Source: Wansuia hejianensis
GTDB taxonomy: Bacteria > Bacillota > Clostridia > Lachnospirales > Lachnospiraceae
Direction: 5' to 3'
Assembly: GCF_014337215.1 (NCBI RefSeq)
Contig: NZ_CP060635.1
Location: 71,001 to 135,000, forward strand
DNA: 64,000 nt
Made by a program: the position numbers and the translations under genes. The notes beneath the pieces were generated by a model, which searched no databases, was not told where the DNA came from, and worked only from the letters and a program-made list of their open reading frames with translations. Positions 1 through 8,286 of the stretch are shown piece by piece; within the stretch, counting starts at the first letter, position 1, and every line of letters starts with the position of its first letter.

Positions 1-1
1 T

Positions 2-517
2 ACACATCGTGAGATAATTGATCGATATATTGAAGAAAAAAAACCGATCGTGATAAGTGTGAATTTTGTAGCTGATGAACCGATAGCATTTGCTTTTTTT
101 GGAAATCAGAAGCGATATTCTCGGCTAAAAGTAAAACGAGTAACACGCCATACAATAATATCATCTAATATAGAATCAGATGATCAGAATGATGTAATAG
201 TAAACTATCATAGTCTAATAAACCGGGGATATAATTATTTTGAAAACTCTACTATTATGTTATTAAATTTACTTAGGAGGATCAATCCCAACAAAATAAC
301 AATAGCTGGATTTGATGGATTTAGTGAAGAGACAGAAAAGAATTACTCGGATGAATCATTTCAAAATGAAAGACATGTAAATGAGTTCGCAATGTTAAAC
401 AAAGAAATAACGGAAATGCTTGGAGAAATTATAGATATAATGTCTCCGGCGTGTGAATTCAATATTCTTACACCAAGTATTTACGCGGAAAGGCTTAATT
501 TGTCAAAAACTAAGTAA
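2..517 (+). CDS. C-terminal part of an aldolase-like surface-sugar biosynthesis protein (5' end outside window)
   Basis: The frame is open from the window edge, so the GTG at 50 is probably internal and the gene begins upstream. The visible residues include KPIVISVNF, IISSN, NSTIMLLNLL and ITIAGFDGFS. They resemble the C-terminal Rossmann-like domain I remember behind the HMGL-like aldolase domain of some capsule or surface-polysaccharide enzymes. The catalytic domain is not in the window, so the reaction cannot be stated. The next gene is a KdsC-like phosphatase starting 16 bases after the stop, which fits a pathway for a keto-sugar acid. The DNA is much more AT-rich than the region after 1.4 kb, suggesting a horizontally acquired surface-polymer cluster. 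The assignment is tentative. Confidence 0.5.
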   Translation, partial: THREIIDRYIEEKKPIVISVNFVADEPIAFAFFGNQKRYSRLKVKRVTRHTIISSNIESDDQNDVIVNYHSLINRGYNYFENSTIMLLNLLRRINPNKITIAGFDGFSEETEKNYSDESFQNERHVNEFAMLNKEITEMLGEIIDIMSPACEFNILTPSIYAERLNLSKTK

Positions 518-533
518 AGGAAAAGGTATAGCT

Positions 534-1013
534 TTGGATAAAAAGAAAACGAAATATCTGGTAATGGATGTGGATGGTACTCTGACAGACGGAAAAATAT
601 ATATGGGAAATAGTGGTGAGATGATGAAAGCATTCAATATAAAAGATGGATGTGGTATTCATGACATCTTATTGCCAGCGGGTATCATTCCAATTATTAT
701 TACTGGAAGACAATCAGATATAGTGATAAATAGATGCCGTGAGATTGGCATAACAGACATTTACCAGGGAATAAACAATAAATTAGAAAAGTTGAATAAT
801 ATTTCTTCTGATTTATCTTGTGTTGCATACATTGGAGATGATATTAATGATCTGTCCTGTATGAGATCAATAAAGAGTGCGGGAGGACTTATTGGTTGTC
901 CTAAGAATGCTGTTAAACAGGTTTTGGATTTGGTTGATTATATATCTGACTATGATGGCGGAGATGGAGCTGTACGTGATTTTATAGAATGGATTTGTTA
1001 CGGATTCAGCTAA
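534..1013 (+). CDS. KdsC-like HAD phosphatase
   Basis: This is a small HAD-superfamily phosphatase of the KdsC group, which removes phosphate from 8- or 9-carbon keto-sugar acid phosphates. Motif I is DVDGTLTDG near the N-terminus, motif II is the Thr of IIITGRQS, and motif IV is IGDDINDL. The length of about 160 residues without a cap domain is normal for KdsC. I prefer the TTG at 534: it follows AAAGGAAAAGG at a suitable distance, and translation from there begins just before the first beta strand. An ATG at 453 would overlap the upstream gene by 65 bases. The product probably acts with the upstream aldolase-like enzyme on a surface-polymer sugar. The substrate cannot be read from the sequence. 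Confidence 0.8.
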   Translation: MDKKKTKYLVMDVDGTLTDGKIYMGNSGEMMKAFNIKDGCGIHDILLPAGIIPIIITGRQSDIVINRCREIGITDIYQGINNKLEKLNNISSDLSCVAYIGDDINDLSCMRSIKSAGGLIGCPKNAVKQVLDLVDYISDYDGGDGAVRDFIEWICYGFS

Positions 1014-1017
1014 TAAA

Positions 1018-1431
1018 ATGTTTTTTATTAGTTTGACTAAGTATATACATCAAGAAAAATCGGTTTATGGGTTGACGAGTATTGACAATGATTTTTTTGA
1101 GTTAGGAAGAAGACATGGGGTAGGTGGGAGTGTTGATAAACAGATTAAAGCTTCACAATTAAAAGTTGATTATTTCAACTGTATGTATAGATATCTGAAT
1201 GGAATTATACTTGTTAATGAGGTAAAAGATTTATTTGATAAGAACAAGATTTCGTTTTTTATAGTTAAAGGACCTATTAATGCAAATTATTATTCAGATT
1301 TCTTCTTAAGAAATATGGGCGACGTGGACATTATTGTGCATCCTGAGGATTTTAAAATAGTAACTTTAGTGCTTAGTATTTCTGGCAGTTGTATTTGCTT
1401 CAACTGTTTTCACGAGGAATCCGTTGCCTGA
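1018..1431 (+). pseudogene. 5' fragment of a nucleotidyltransferase-family gene, truncated
   Basis: The first ~115 residues look like the N-terminal part of the uncharacterised nucleotidyltransferase family often found in polysaccharide clusters (NTP_transf_5). They include KGPINANYYSD followed by the core signature MGDVDIIV. Members normally continue for another 200 or more residues. Here the homology stops at about base 1,366. The remaining codons up to 1,431 are an out-of-frame reading of the following VanZ-like gene. No good ribosome-binding site precedes the ATG at 1,018, which lies 5 bases after the KdsC-like stop. I read this as a dead gene cut by a deletion or recombination. Confidence 0.65.
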
Positions 1432-1753
1432 GATGCGGTATGAATTGCATCTGTTCTGGTCCTGGAACGAGGTCTTCTTCAAAGGCAGTAATAAAATGCT
1501 GGAGGAAAATCTTTTAAACTGTCTTTTACTAGTACCATTCGGTGTATTATTGCCAGTCATATTTCATAAACGTATCGGATGGAAGCGAAGTTTTCTTTAT
1601 GGCTTTTTGATATCACTAACCATTGAACTTTGCCAGCTGGTGTTACGGCGGGGGCTTTTTGAATGGGATGATATGATTCATAATGCATTTGGATGCATGT
1701 TAGGATGCAAAACGATGGAATTCATTTACAGAAAATTAAAAGCAGCTAATTAA
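1370..1753 (+). pseudogene. VanZ-like membrane protein, 5' end missing
   Basis: From the TAG at 1,367 onward this frame is open and reads LVFLAVVFASTVFTRNPLP, then ENLLNCLLLVPFGVLLP, a basic loop, FLISLTIELCQLVL and DDMIHNAFGCMLG. This matches the VanZ family: four short membrane segments and the conserved N-L-x-L-F-x-P-F-G and E-x-x-Q regions. The natural start codon and the first residues are absent. The only starts are the internal TTG at 1,424, with no ribosome-binding site, or a CTG at 1,382. The gene is joined head-on to the truncated nucleotidyltransferase fragment. A shortened protein could still be made, but a remnant is more likely. Confidence 0.6.
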
Positions 1754-1875
1754 TGCTTTTTATGATATACTAAAACCCAATAGATTTATACCCTGCATGT
1801 TATGGCAGAGACCTAGAAACGTGATAATGTAAAAACAAACATAAAATGCAGAAAAAGGAGAAAAAGACATATAAG

Positions 1876-2592
1876 ATGAATACTCATAACGAAGAAGAAT
1901 TAGAAATTGATTTAAAGGAACTTTGGTACGCCATACGGCACAGAATACTCCTGATTCTGGCGGCGGGGCTTCTCGTTGGCTGCATTTTCTGTGCCTATAC
2001 GAAATTTTTCGTAGACCCATCCTACACCTCGACATCCCGCATGCTGGTGCTGACAAAGGAAACCACCCTGTCGTCGCTGGCCGATCTGCAGATGGGGTCG
2101 CAGTTGACGAAGGATTACCGCGAGCTGATATTGAGCCCGCCGGTCCTGGAAGAGACCGTGACAGACCTTGGCCTGGATATGGAGTATAAGGATCTGAAAG
2201 ATATGATCACTATTTCCAATCCATCGGATACCCGTATTCTGGAAATTTCAGTGGCCCATGAGGACCCGCACCTGGCACAGCAGATTGTGAATAAGCTGGC
2301 AGAGGTGTCCTCTGATTTCATCAGTGAGATGATGGAGGTAGTGCCGCCTAAGATCATTGCGGAGGGAGAGCTGCCGACTTCAAGGACAAGCCCCAGCATG
2401 AAGAAAAACGCAGTCCTTGGCGTGCTGCTGGGTATTGTGCTGGCTGTGGCAGCGGTCGTTGTGATGACGATTCTGAATGATACGATGAAATCGGAAGACG
2501 ACGTTGAGCGGTATCTGGGCTTATCTACACTGGCCAGTGTACCTGACCGGAATGAGGGCTCGTCGATGAAAAAGTTTAAAAAGAAAAAGTAA
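1876..2592 (+). CDS. Wzz/YveK-type polysaccharide co-polymerase (tyrosine-kinase modulator)
   Basis: This is a membrane protein that sets chain length of exported polysaccharide and activates the partner CpsD-type kinase. It has a short acidic N-terminus (EEELEIDLKELW), a first membrane segment at about residues 22-40, an extracellular Wzz domain with the usual PSYTSTSRMLV and DTRILEISV blocks, and a second membrane segment (AVLGVLLGIVLAVAAVVVM) followed by a short basic tail. In Firmicutes this protein and the kinase are separate, as here. I chose ATG 1,876 over 1,846 because GGAGA lies between them and family members begin with this acidic stretch. The spacing is somewhat long, so the start is uncertain. 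It is the first gene of a six-gene envelope run. Confidence 0.85.
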   Translation: MNTHNEEELEIDLKELWYAIRHRILLILAAGLLVGCIFCAYTKFFVDPSYTSTSRMLVLTKETTLSSLADLQMGSQLTKDYRELILSPPVLEETVTDLGLDMEYKDLKDMITISNPSDTRILEISVAHEDPHLAQQIVNKLAEVSSDFISEMMEVVPPKIIAEGELPTSRTSPSMKKNAVLGVLLGIVLAVAAVVVMTILNDTMKSEDDVERYLGLSTLASVPDRNEGSSMKKFKKKK

Positions 2593-2622
2593 GCGGATAT
2601 ATCTATCGGAAAAGAGGACAGA

Positions 2623-3330
2623 ATGGCAGAACAAAAGGTAACCATCACAGATTCTAAAAAACTGAATTATTATTATGAAGAGGCCATGAAAACACTCCGG
2701 ACAAACATTCAGCTGGCGGGCAGAAAGATAAAGAGCATCCTGTTTACCAGTACGTGTCCTCACGAAGGGAAAAGTGAGCTGAGTTTTCAACTGGCCAAAG
2801 AGTTTGCAAAAATCGGAAAGAGCGTGGTGCTCGTAGACGCCGATATCAGAAAACCGCCCTATGTGGGGAAACAGAAGATTAAACAGGATATTCTGGGGCT
2901 GTCGCATTATCTGTGCGGACAGGTGCCAATGGAGCGGATCTGCTATCATACGAATTTTGAAAATATGGATATTATATTTTCGGGGACTGTTTCCCCCAAT
3001 CCGTCTGAACTTTTGGAAGACAGCCTGTTCACAGAACTCCTGGAGGCGTTAAAGCAGAGGTATGATTATGTCCTGGTGGATTCTCCGCCTATTGGAAGTG
3101 TGATCGATGCTGCAATTATAGCGAAGCAGTGTGATGGCGCCGTGTTCGTGGTGGAGAGCGAAACGACCAGCCACAAATTCGCCAAAAGAGCGCTGACGCA
3201 GCTGGAAAAGACGGGCTGCCGGATTCTCGGCGCAGTTCTGAATAAAGTGGACTATAAAAAAGAAAAATATTATGGGAAATATGACGATTATTATTACGGT
3301 GAAAGCAGTAGGGCAGGAGGAAAGGCATGA
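2623..3330 (+). CDS. CpsD/CapB-family tyrosine-protein kinase
   Basis: This is a cytoplasmic bacterial tyrosine autokinase that works with the Wzz-like protein 30 bases upstream to control polysaccharide export. Residues 42-51 form the Walker A motif (TCPHEGKS), residues 68-75 the Walker A' motif (VVLVDADI), and about 149-155 the Walker B motif (VLVDSPP). The C-terminus carries the expected tyrosine cluster (YYGKYDDYYYGE), the autophosphorylation tail. The residue after GKS is Glu where Thr is usual, which may alter nucleotide handling. Length (235 aa) is typical. The stop overlaps the start of the next gene by four bases, so the genes are translationally coupled. Confidence 0.9.
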   Translation: MAEQKVTITDSKKLNYYYEEAMKTLRTNIQLAGRKIKSILFTSTCPHEGKSELSFQLAKEFAKIGKSVVLVDADIRKPPYVGKQKIKQDILGLSHYLCGQVPMERICYHTNFENMDIIFSGTVSPNPSELLEDSLFTELLEALKQRYDYVLVDSPPIGSVIDAAIIAKQCDGAVFVVESETTSHKFAKRALTQLEKTGCRILGAVLNKVDYKKEKYYGKYDDYYYGESSRAGGKA

Positions 3331-4226
3331 AAAGGAATACGAGTATTGGGAAGTTTTTCCTGCAGCTGCTGGTGTGCATTGTACTGTTGGCCGCTCTTGG
3401 ATTTTTTCTGCTGTGGGATGCCCGGAGTGAGAGCGAGAAGAGCCAGAAGCTGCAGCAGGAAATGATTGATATGAAAGAAAATACCCCATCTGACCAGGGG
3501 CAGACGACGGATGAGAATACTGGCGGGACAGATCAGCAGACGCAGTCCAATTCCGCTGAACCAGAGACGATTGAGACGTCCGCCCAGCCGGCAGTAACGG
3601 CGGAGCCACGGGCCCAGGCGGCAGGCGTTGCCTGCTGGGGCGATACATTCTACAGCGGTGACGATGCGGGCTATTCATACACGGCCGCCCTGCAGCAGGT
3701 GCTGAATGAGAATGGGTTTTCTATTCCGGTAGCCAGCAAGACGCTGGAAGCGGCGGATACATTGTCGGTCATGAAGATGGCCGGCGTGTCCCAGGCTGAT
3801 CTGGATGCTTACGTTGCAGCTCATCAGGAGGCGGCCGGCGGTTCGGCCCCGGTAACAGAAGTTTCTATCCGGGATCTGACGGAAGAAGAAATGGCTCGTA
3901 CAGAGCTGGAGTATCTTCCGGTGCTCTTCATGGGATATTATGGAGGGTGGAATTATGATCCCCAGGAGCTGATTGAGCAGCAGCAGAAGGTTTTGGATAC
4001 GTTTGGCACATATAAAGACCAATTTGTGATTGTGGGCTTGAGCCCGGCAGATGGGAGTGTGGATACGGCTGCCTATGATGCGGCGCTCAGTGCGGCCTGG
4101 GGTGAACATTATATCAGCGCAGTGTCCGTCTGCGGATCTCCAGTCCTTTCGGTGGAAGGACAGAGTGAGCTGGCCTCCGCTATTTATCAGAAGCTGATAG
4201 ATCTGGGGTATCTGACGAAAGCATAG
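3327..4226 (+). CDS. Membrane-anchored SGNH-like protein with degenerate catalytic motifs
   Basis: An N-terminal membrane anchor (about residues 9-25) is followed by a Ser/Thr/Gln-rich linker to about residue 95 and an extracellular domain. The domain starts ACWGDTFYSGDDAGYSYTA and ends with SELASAIYQKLIDLGYL. This matches the beginning (GDSLT block) and end (DGIHLTxEGY..A..I) of SGNH hydrolases. The catalytic Ser is replaced by Thr (GDT), and the C-terminal Asp-x-x-His block is missing. The fold is likely retained but activity is doubtful. It sits between the kinase and the LCP gene (GGAGG before the ATG), so a role in wall-polymer assembly or modification is inferred. No specific product can be named. 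Confidence 0.6.
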   Translation: MKRNTSIGKFFLQLLVCIVLLAALGFFLLWDARSESEKSQKLQQEMIDMKENTPSDQGQTTDENTGGTDQQTQSNSAEPETIETSAQPAVTAEPRAQAAGVACWGDTFYSGDDAGYSYTAALQQVLNENGFSIPVASKTLEAADTLSVMKMAGVSQADLDAYVAAHQEAAGGSAPVTEVSIRDLTEEEMARTELEYLPVLFMGYYGGWNYDPQELIEQQQKVLDTFGTYKDQFVIVGLSPADGSVDTAAYDAALSAAWGEHYISAVSVCGSPVLSVEGQSELASAIYQKLIDLGYLTKA

Positions 4227-4238
4227 GAAGTGGAGTGA

Positions 4239-5294
4239 ATGGACAGAAAAAAACAGAGAAAAAACACAAAGGCGATCCTATGTGTATTGATTATTGCTGT
4301 GTTAGTGATAATAGTCGCGGCTGTATTTGTTTCCGGATGGCTGCGGAAAAACAGCGGGACAGAGGGAACGGGTTCCCAGGATGCCGTGACCGGGTCAGAG
4401 GAACCTTCGGATGAAGACAGTGCTTCTGAAGAAGGGATTAAATCTGGCGAGGTCAGCTATAACGGGAAGAAGTATACCTATAACAGCCATTTGAGCAATT
4501 TCCTTTTTATTGGAGTAGATACCAGCGGAAAAAAAGATACTGCGGTAGGACACGCTGACGCCGGACAGGCAGATACGCTGTTCTTACTGAGCTGGAACAG
4601 GAAGGATGGAGGAGTCTCTATTCTTGCGATTCCCAGAGATACGATGACAGATATAGAGACGTTTGACTTGAGCGGGGAAAGCCTTGGAAAGTCCAGGGAC
4701 CATATCAGCCTGTCTTATGCCTTTGGCGACGGCGGCCATAAGAGCTGTAAGCTGACGAAGGAGGCAGTTTCCAATCTCTTCTACGGGCTGCCGATCCAGG
4801 GCTACTGTTCGGTAAACCTGGAGTGTATCCCGACGTTGGCAAACGCAGTCGGAGAGCTTACAGTCACTGTGCCGGATGAAAGCCTGGAAGCTGTGAGCTC
4901 AGAATTCCAGGCAGGAAGCCAGGTAATCCTGAATGCTGATAATACGGAAACCTTTCTGCGTTACCGGGACGTGCATGCGAGCCAGAGCGCGATAAACAGG
5001 CAGGGGCGTCAGGTGGCATACCTGACCGCATATCTGACCAGGGCCAGGGAATTGTTTGGGCAGGATGCGGGTTTCGCCAGTCAGCTGTTTACAGATCTGC
5101 AGCCTTATATGGTGACAAATATGGGGAACGATCTGTTTGTGGATATCATGGGGGGAGCTTCCGGAGACGTGGCTTCCTCGATTGAGACGATTCCGGGGGA
5201 TGGAGGAGAGAGCGGTTCATACGATGAGTACCGGGTAGATGATACTGCCCTGTATGAACTGATACTGGACACCTTTTATACCACAGAGGAATGA
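4239..5294 (+). CDS. LytR-CpsA-Psr (LCP) family glycopolymer transferase
   Basis: LCP proteins transfer undecaprenyl-linked polymers such as capsule or teichoic acid to peptidoglycan outside the membrane. A basic N-terminus and one membrane segment (about residues 13-32) precede an acidic linker. The LCP core has NFLFIGVDTSG, ADTLFLLSWNR, VSILAIPRDT and, near the C-terminal part, FLRYRD followed by INRQGRQ. These hold the conserved Asp and Arg residues that bind the polyprenyl diphosphate. The 351-aa length is ordinary. The gene lies in the co-polymerase/kinase run and directly before the sortase gene, so the polymer made by this cluster is probably attached to the wall by this protein. Confidence 0.9.
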   Translation: MDRKKQRKNTKAILCVLIIAVLVIIVAAVFVSGWLRKNSGTEGTGSQDAVTGSEEPSDEDSASEEGIKSGEVSYNGKKYTYNSHLSNFLFIGVDTSGKKDTAVGHADAGQADTLFLLSWNRKDGGVSILAIPRDTMTDIETFDLSGESLGKSRDHISLSYAFGDGGHKSCKLTKEAVSNLFYGLPIQGYCSVNLECIPTLANAVGELTVTVPDESLEAVSSEFQAGSQVILNADNTETFLRYRDVHASQSAINRQGRQVAYLTAYLTRARELFGQDAGFASQLFTDLQPYMVTNMGNDLFVDIMGGASGDVASSIETIPGDGGESGSYDEYRVDDTALYELILDTFYTTEE

Positions 5295-5304
5295 GGATGA
5301 GACA

Positions 5305-6108
5305 ATGAAGAAAAAATATGTGGCGGCAGGGCTGTGTCTGGCGGCTGTCGTATGTCTGGGTGCCGGCATCTATATGAAGGTTCAGGAGGTTTCAGCCGGC
5401 AGGGAATATGACGGTTTGAAGGAAGAGGTTTTAACTTCTTCCTCTCCAGAAGAGACGCCGAAGGCGACGGCGCAGGCTGCGTCAACGCCTGTTGTGACAA
5501 CTCCGGAGGCTGAGAAGGCGCCCGTGGTAATCCCCATAGACTTTGCGGCGCTGCAGCAGATCAATCCGGATGCCTATGCCTGGATCAGAATCCCGGGAAC
5601 AGCGATTGATTATCCTGTTTTACAGCGGGAGGGAGATAACTCCTATTATCTGGATCATACGGCTGAAGGTACACAGGCAGCGGAGGGCGCTATATTTACC
5701 GAGGATTACAATACGAAGACTTTTGAAGATGTTAATACGGTTATTTATGGCCACGATATGAAAAACGGAACAATGTTTCAGAACCTTCTGAAATATAAAG
5801 ATAGAAGTTTTTTTGACCAGAACAGGGAGGTAATCATTTACCTGCCGGATAAGATACTGCACTATCAGATATTTGCCGCCTATGTCTATGATGACCGGCA
5901 TCTGATGGAAAGTATAAACTTTGACGATAAAGAAATTTACCAGAAATATTTGGACCGCATTTTTTCCACGCGGGATATGAGTGCCTCCATTGATACAGAC
6001 ATGGAGGTGGCTGCGGATGACAGGATTGTCACACTTTCGACCTGTAATGCAGCCGATTCAGAGACGAGATATCTGGTACAAGCTGTGCTGATATCTATAG
6101 ATGAGTAG
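5305..6108 (+). CDS. Class B sortase
   Basis: This is a membrane-anchored cysteine transpeptidase that links surface proteins to the cell wall. A signal-anchor covers residues 4-22. The sortase barrel follows an Ala/Thr/Pro-rich linker. The catalytic triad is visible as His150 (VIYGHDMKNG), Cys247 (VTLSTC) and Arg255 (RYLVQAVL). The extra helix between the His and Cys parts marks class B. The next gene, 21 bases downstream, encodes a protein ending in SPKTG, a membrane segment and a basic tail. That matches the S/N-P-x-T-G type signal used by clostridial SrtB enzymes, so the pair is probably enzyme and dedicated substrate. Confidence 0.92.
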   Translation: MKKKYVAAGLCLAAVVCLGAGIYMKVQEVSAGREYDGLKEEVLTSSSPEETPKATAQAASTPVVTTPEAEKAPVVIPIDFAALQQINPDAYAWIRIPGTAIDYPVLQREGDNSYYLDHTAEGTQAAEGAIFTEDYNTKTFEDVNTVIYGHDMKNGTMFQNLLKYKDRSFFDQNREVIIYLPDKILHYQIFAAYVYDDRHLMESINFDDKEIYQKYLDRIFSTRDMSASIDTDMEVAADDRIVTLSTCNAADSETRYLVQAVLISIDE

Positions 6109-6129
6109 GATATGAAAGGAGGTGAGAGA

Positions 6130-6804
6130 ATGAAGAAGAAGCTTTTAGGAACCATTATGGCGTTCGTACTTAGCGCGGCTACGGCTGTGACGGCTTTTGC
6201 TGCCAGCAAAGTCGGCGAAATCGCATTGCCCGGAAGCATGGAGGGTCAGTTTAAGCTGGAAGAGATCACGAAAGAGAGCTATTCCGCACTGGCTGAAAAG
6301 GCTCCCGAGGTGGTTGATGCGATCCTGGCAGTTAATGCAGGGACCAAAACCATCGAAAGCATCAAGGAGCTTGCTCCTGAGCTTGCGGCCCAACTGGAAG
6401 GAAAATCTGCTCTTGGCAAATTTGTTGAGCTGAGCGCTCTGGATGCGGCTGAGAAGTCGGCTGACGGAAAGTACGTAGTGACCCTGTCGGTTCCCGCATT
6501 ATCTGATGCAGTATCGGATGTTAAGATCCTGCATTACAGCACTGAAAGAAGCGTATGGGAGATCATTATCCCTACAAAGATAGATACAGAGAATAAGCAG
6601 ATTACTGCTGAATTCGAAGATCTGTCGCCGGTAGCGGTAATCGCCAACGTGGATTCCACAAAAGCTGCAGATGTTTCTAACGGAACATCTCCGAAGACAG
6701 GTGTTGGTTCATACAGCGCTTGGTTCTTCGCAGCAGCGGTTGCTCTTGGCGGAGCGGCTGTAGTTTGCTTCAGAAAGAAAAAGACAGCAGCGGATCAGCA
6801 GTAA
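6130..6804 (+). CDS. Sortase-anchored surface protein (SPKTG signal)
   Basis: The ATG at 6,130 is chosen because a near-perfect AAAGGAGGTGA precedes it. The ATG at 6,112 lies upstream of that site. The protein has a signal peptide (residues 1 to about 25, ending TAFAAS), a mature domain of about 160 residues, and a C-terminal sorting signal. The signal is SPKTG at 187-191, a hydrophobic segment (WFFAAAVALGGAAVVCF) and RKKK. The mature part is rich in Ala, Glu and Lys. Its second half (KYVVTLSVPALSD, then ILHYS and LSPVAVIAN) resembles a beta-rich module seen in other Lachnospiraceae surface proteins. Its function is unknown. Position next to the class B sortase makes it the likely substrate. 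Confidence 0.8.
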   Translation: MKKKLLGTIMAFVLSAATAVTAFAASKVGEIALPGSMEGQFKLEEITKESYSALAEKAPEVVDAILAVNAGTKTIESIKELAPELAAQLEGKSALGKFVELSALDAAEKSADGKYVVTLSVPALSDAVSDVKILHYSTERSVWEIIIPTKIDTENKQITAEFEDLSPVAVIANVDSTKAADVSNGTSPKTGVGSYSAWFFAAAVALGGAAVVCFRKKKTAADQQ

Positions 6805-6827
6805 ATGATGAAGCAGACAGGAAGATG

Positions 6828-6873
6828 CAGTCTCATGTCACGGTAACATCGTGGCATGAGGCTGTATTTATTT
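6828..6873 (+). terminator. Rho-independent terminator after the envelope operon
   Basis: A 15-bp stem (CAGTCTCATGTCACG paired with CGTGGCATGAGGCTG, two G-T wobbles) has a 7-base loop and is followed by a T-rich stretch. It lies 24 bases after the stop of the sortase substrate gene. Confidence 0.8.
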
Positions 6874-6917
6874 TTCTGAATGTTTTTTTGCGTAGTAATA
6901 ACCGCTGTAATGTATGC

Positions 6918-6947
6918 GAATAAGCCCGCCAAAAGGCGGGCTTATTC
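6918..6947. terminator. Second, perfect hairpin (bidirectional terminator candidate)
   Basis: A perfect 13-bp inverted repeat, GAATAAGCCCGCC / GGCGGGCTTATTC, with an AAAA loop. It lies between the envelope operon and the convergent dehydrogenase gene. On the minus strand it could end the message of the dehydrogenase gene. No strong T-run follows on either side. Confidence 0.55.
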
Positions 6948-7047
6948 AGAATGCTTGCAGGTAGGCTATCGCTGAATTACGATTTCAGGACAGTCCCTTA
7001 GAAAATATTAAGAAGACTGATAAGGAATAGTTTGGCACTCATTGAGC

Positions 7048-8226
7048 TCAGTCCTCTTGAATTTCTCCTACTTTTACCCAATCGCGTGTCTTTGCGGATT
7101 TCAGAATTGCTTCTGAGATCAGCTCGACAGCGTAGCCGTCCCGGAAGCTGGGGGAGGACTCTGTATTCTCTGCGATAGACTTGAAGAAGTCGTAGGATTC
7201 AATGATTTTCGTCTCTGTATAGCCGATGCCCAGGGCTGGAATGGGCCACAGGCCTTCGCCGTAGGGATGGGCGGGGCCGGTATACACAGTGCGGAATCCG
7301 CGGCGGTCGTCTCCGTCCCCGGAGAAACACACCTGAAGCTCGTCCCGGCGCTCGTAATTAAAGTACAGGGAACCCTCAGTGCCGTGGATTTCAAAGGTGA
7401 TATAGTTGTTGCGTCCCCAGGCGTTTCTGGTGGCTTCAATTGTGCCGAAGGCTCCGTTTTTGCATTCGACCATAAAGCAGCATTGGTCGTCCACATCGAC
7501 CGCCCGGCGGGGCGCCTCAGCGCCGCCCCTTGAGTTGCCCAGGCTGTCGGCTAATCCTGTCTGGACGGGCCTGTTCTGGATATAGGTGGCGGTGCGGGCG
7601 TGGACGGCGTCGAACTCTCCCACCAGGAAGCGCAGCATATCTACGACATGAGTTCCAATGTCTCCGAGAGCCCCGCTGCCGCAGATGTCCTTTTGGAATC
7701 TCCAGGACAGGGGGGAATCGGGATCTGCAGACCAATCCTGCAGGTAAGTTCCCCGGAAGTCCAGGATTTTACCGATCGCACCCTCATCGATGTATTTCTT
7801 CGCCAGCTGGACGGCGGGGGTCCGGCGATAGTTGAAGGCAACCATCGTGTGAATGCTATTTTCTTTTGCGGCCAGGTACATGGCCTTTGCTTCGGCGGCG
7901 GTCATGGCCAGAGGCTTTTCGCAGAGGATGTGCTTATGGGCCTTTGCCGCGGCGATGGCGATTTCGGCGTGTACGTTGTTGGGGGTGCAGATATCAACAA
8001 CCTGGATTGAGGGATCATTGATGATATCCTGCCAGTCTGTGGAATAAGATTCAAAGCCAAATTTCAGGGCGCCTTCTCGGGCTGCCTGTTCGTTCACATC
8101 TACAATTTTTTTCTTAACGGGTATTGCGGGCGCGGGCCAGAAAAACATTGGCATTCCTGCATACGCGATGGAATGTGCCTTGGCCATGAAGCCGGCGCCG
8201 ATCAGTCCTATATTTATTTTGTCCAT
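7048..8226 (-). CDS. Gfo/Idh/MocA-family sugar dehydrogenase
   Basis: This is an NAD(P)-dependent oxidoreductase for a sugar or cyclitol. The Rossmann start is IGLIGAGFMAKAHS. The family signature EKPLAMT is in place, and the C-terminal domain has GALGDIGTHVVD with the catalytic-type Asp/His region. The start is the ATG at 8,226 behind AGGAGG; an upstream-extended frame lacks this. At about 392 aa it belongs to the longer subgroup (SPLSWRFQKD, AVDVDD, EATRNAWGRNN) that I associate with levoglucosan-type 3-dehydrogenases. The protein is clearly paralogous to the product of 14,329-15,504 over its whole length. It is transcribed with the isomerase gene upstream from the operator-controlled promoter near 9,370. 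Confidence 0.88.
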   Translation of the reverse strand: MDKINIGLIGAGFMAKAHSIAYAGMPMFFWPAPAIPVKKKIVDVNEQAAREGALKFGFESYSTDWQDIINDPSIQVVDICTPNNVHAEIAIAAAKAHKHILCEKPLAMTAAEAKAMYLAAKENSIHTMVAFNYRRTPAVQLAKKYIDEGAIGKILDFRGTYLQDWSADPDSPLSWRFQKDICGSGALGDIGTHVVDMLRFLVGEFDAVHARTATYIQNRPVQTGLADSLGNSRGGAEAPRRAVDVDDQCCFMVECKNGAFGTIEATRNAWGRNNYITFEIHGTEGSLYFNYERRDELQVCFSGDGDDRRGFRTVYTGPAHPYGEGLWPIPALGIGYTETKIIESYDFFKSIAENTESSPSFRDGYAVELISEAILKSAKTRDWVKVGEIQED

Positions 8227-8286
8227 TGTAATATCCTCCTCTGAATATTCTCGCCTGTTGTTCACTGATGCTGTTTGCTGCGGAAC

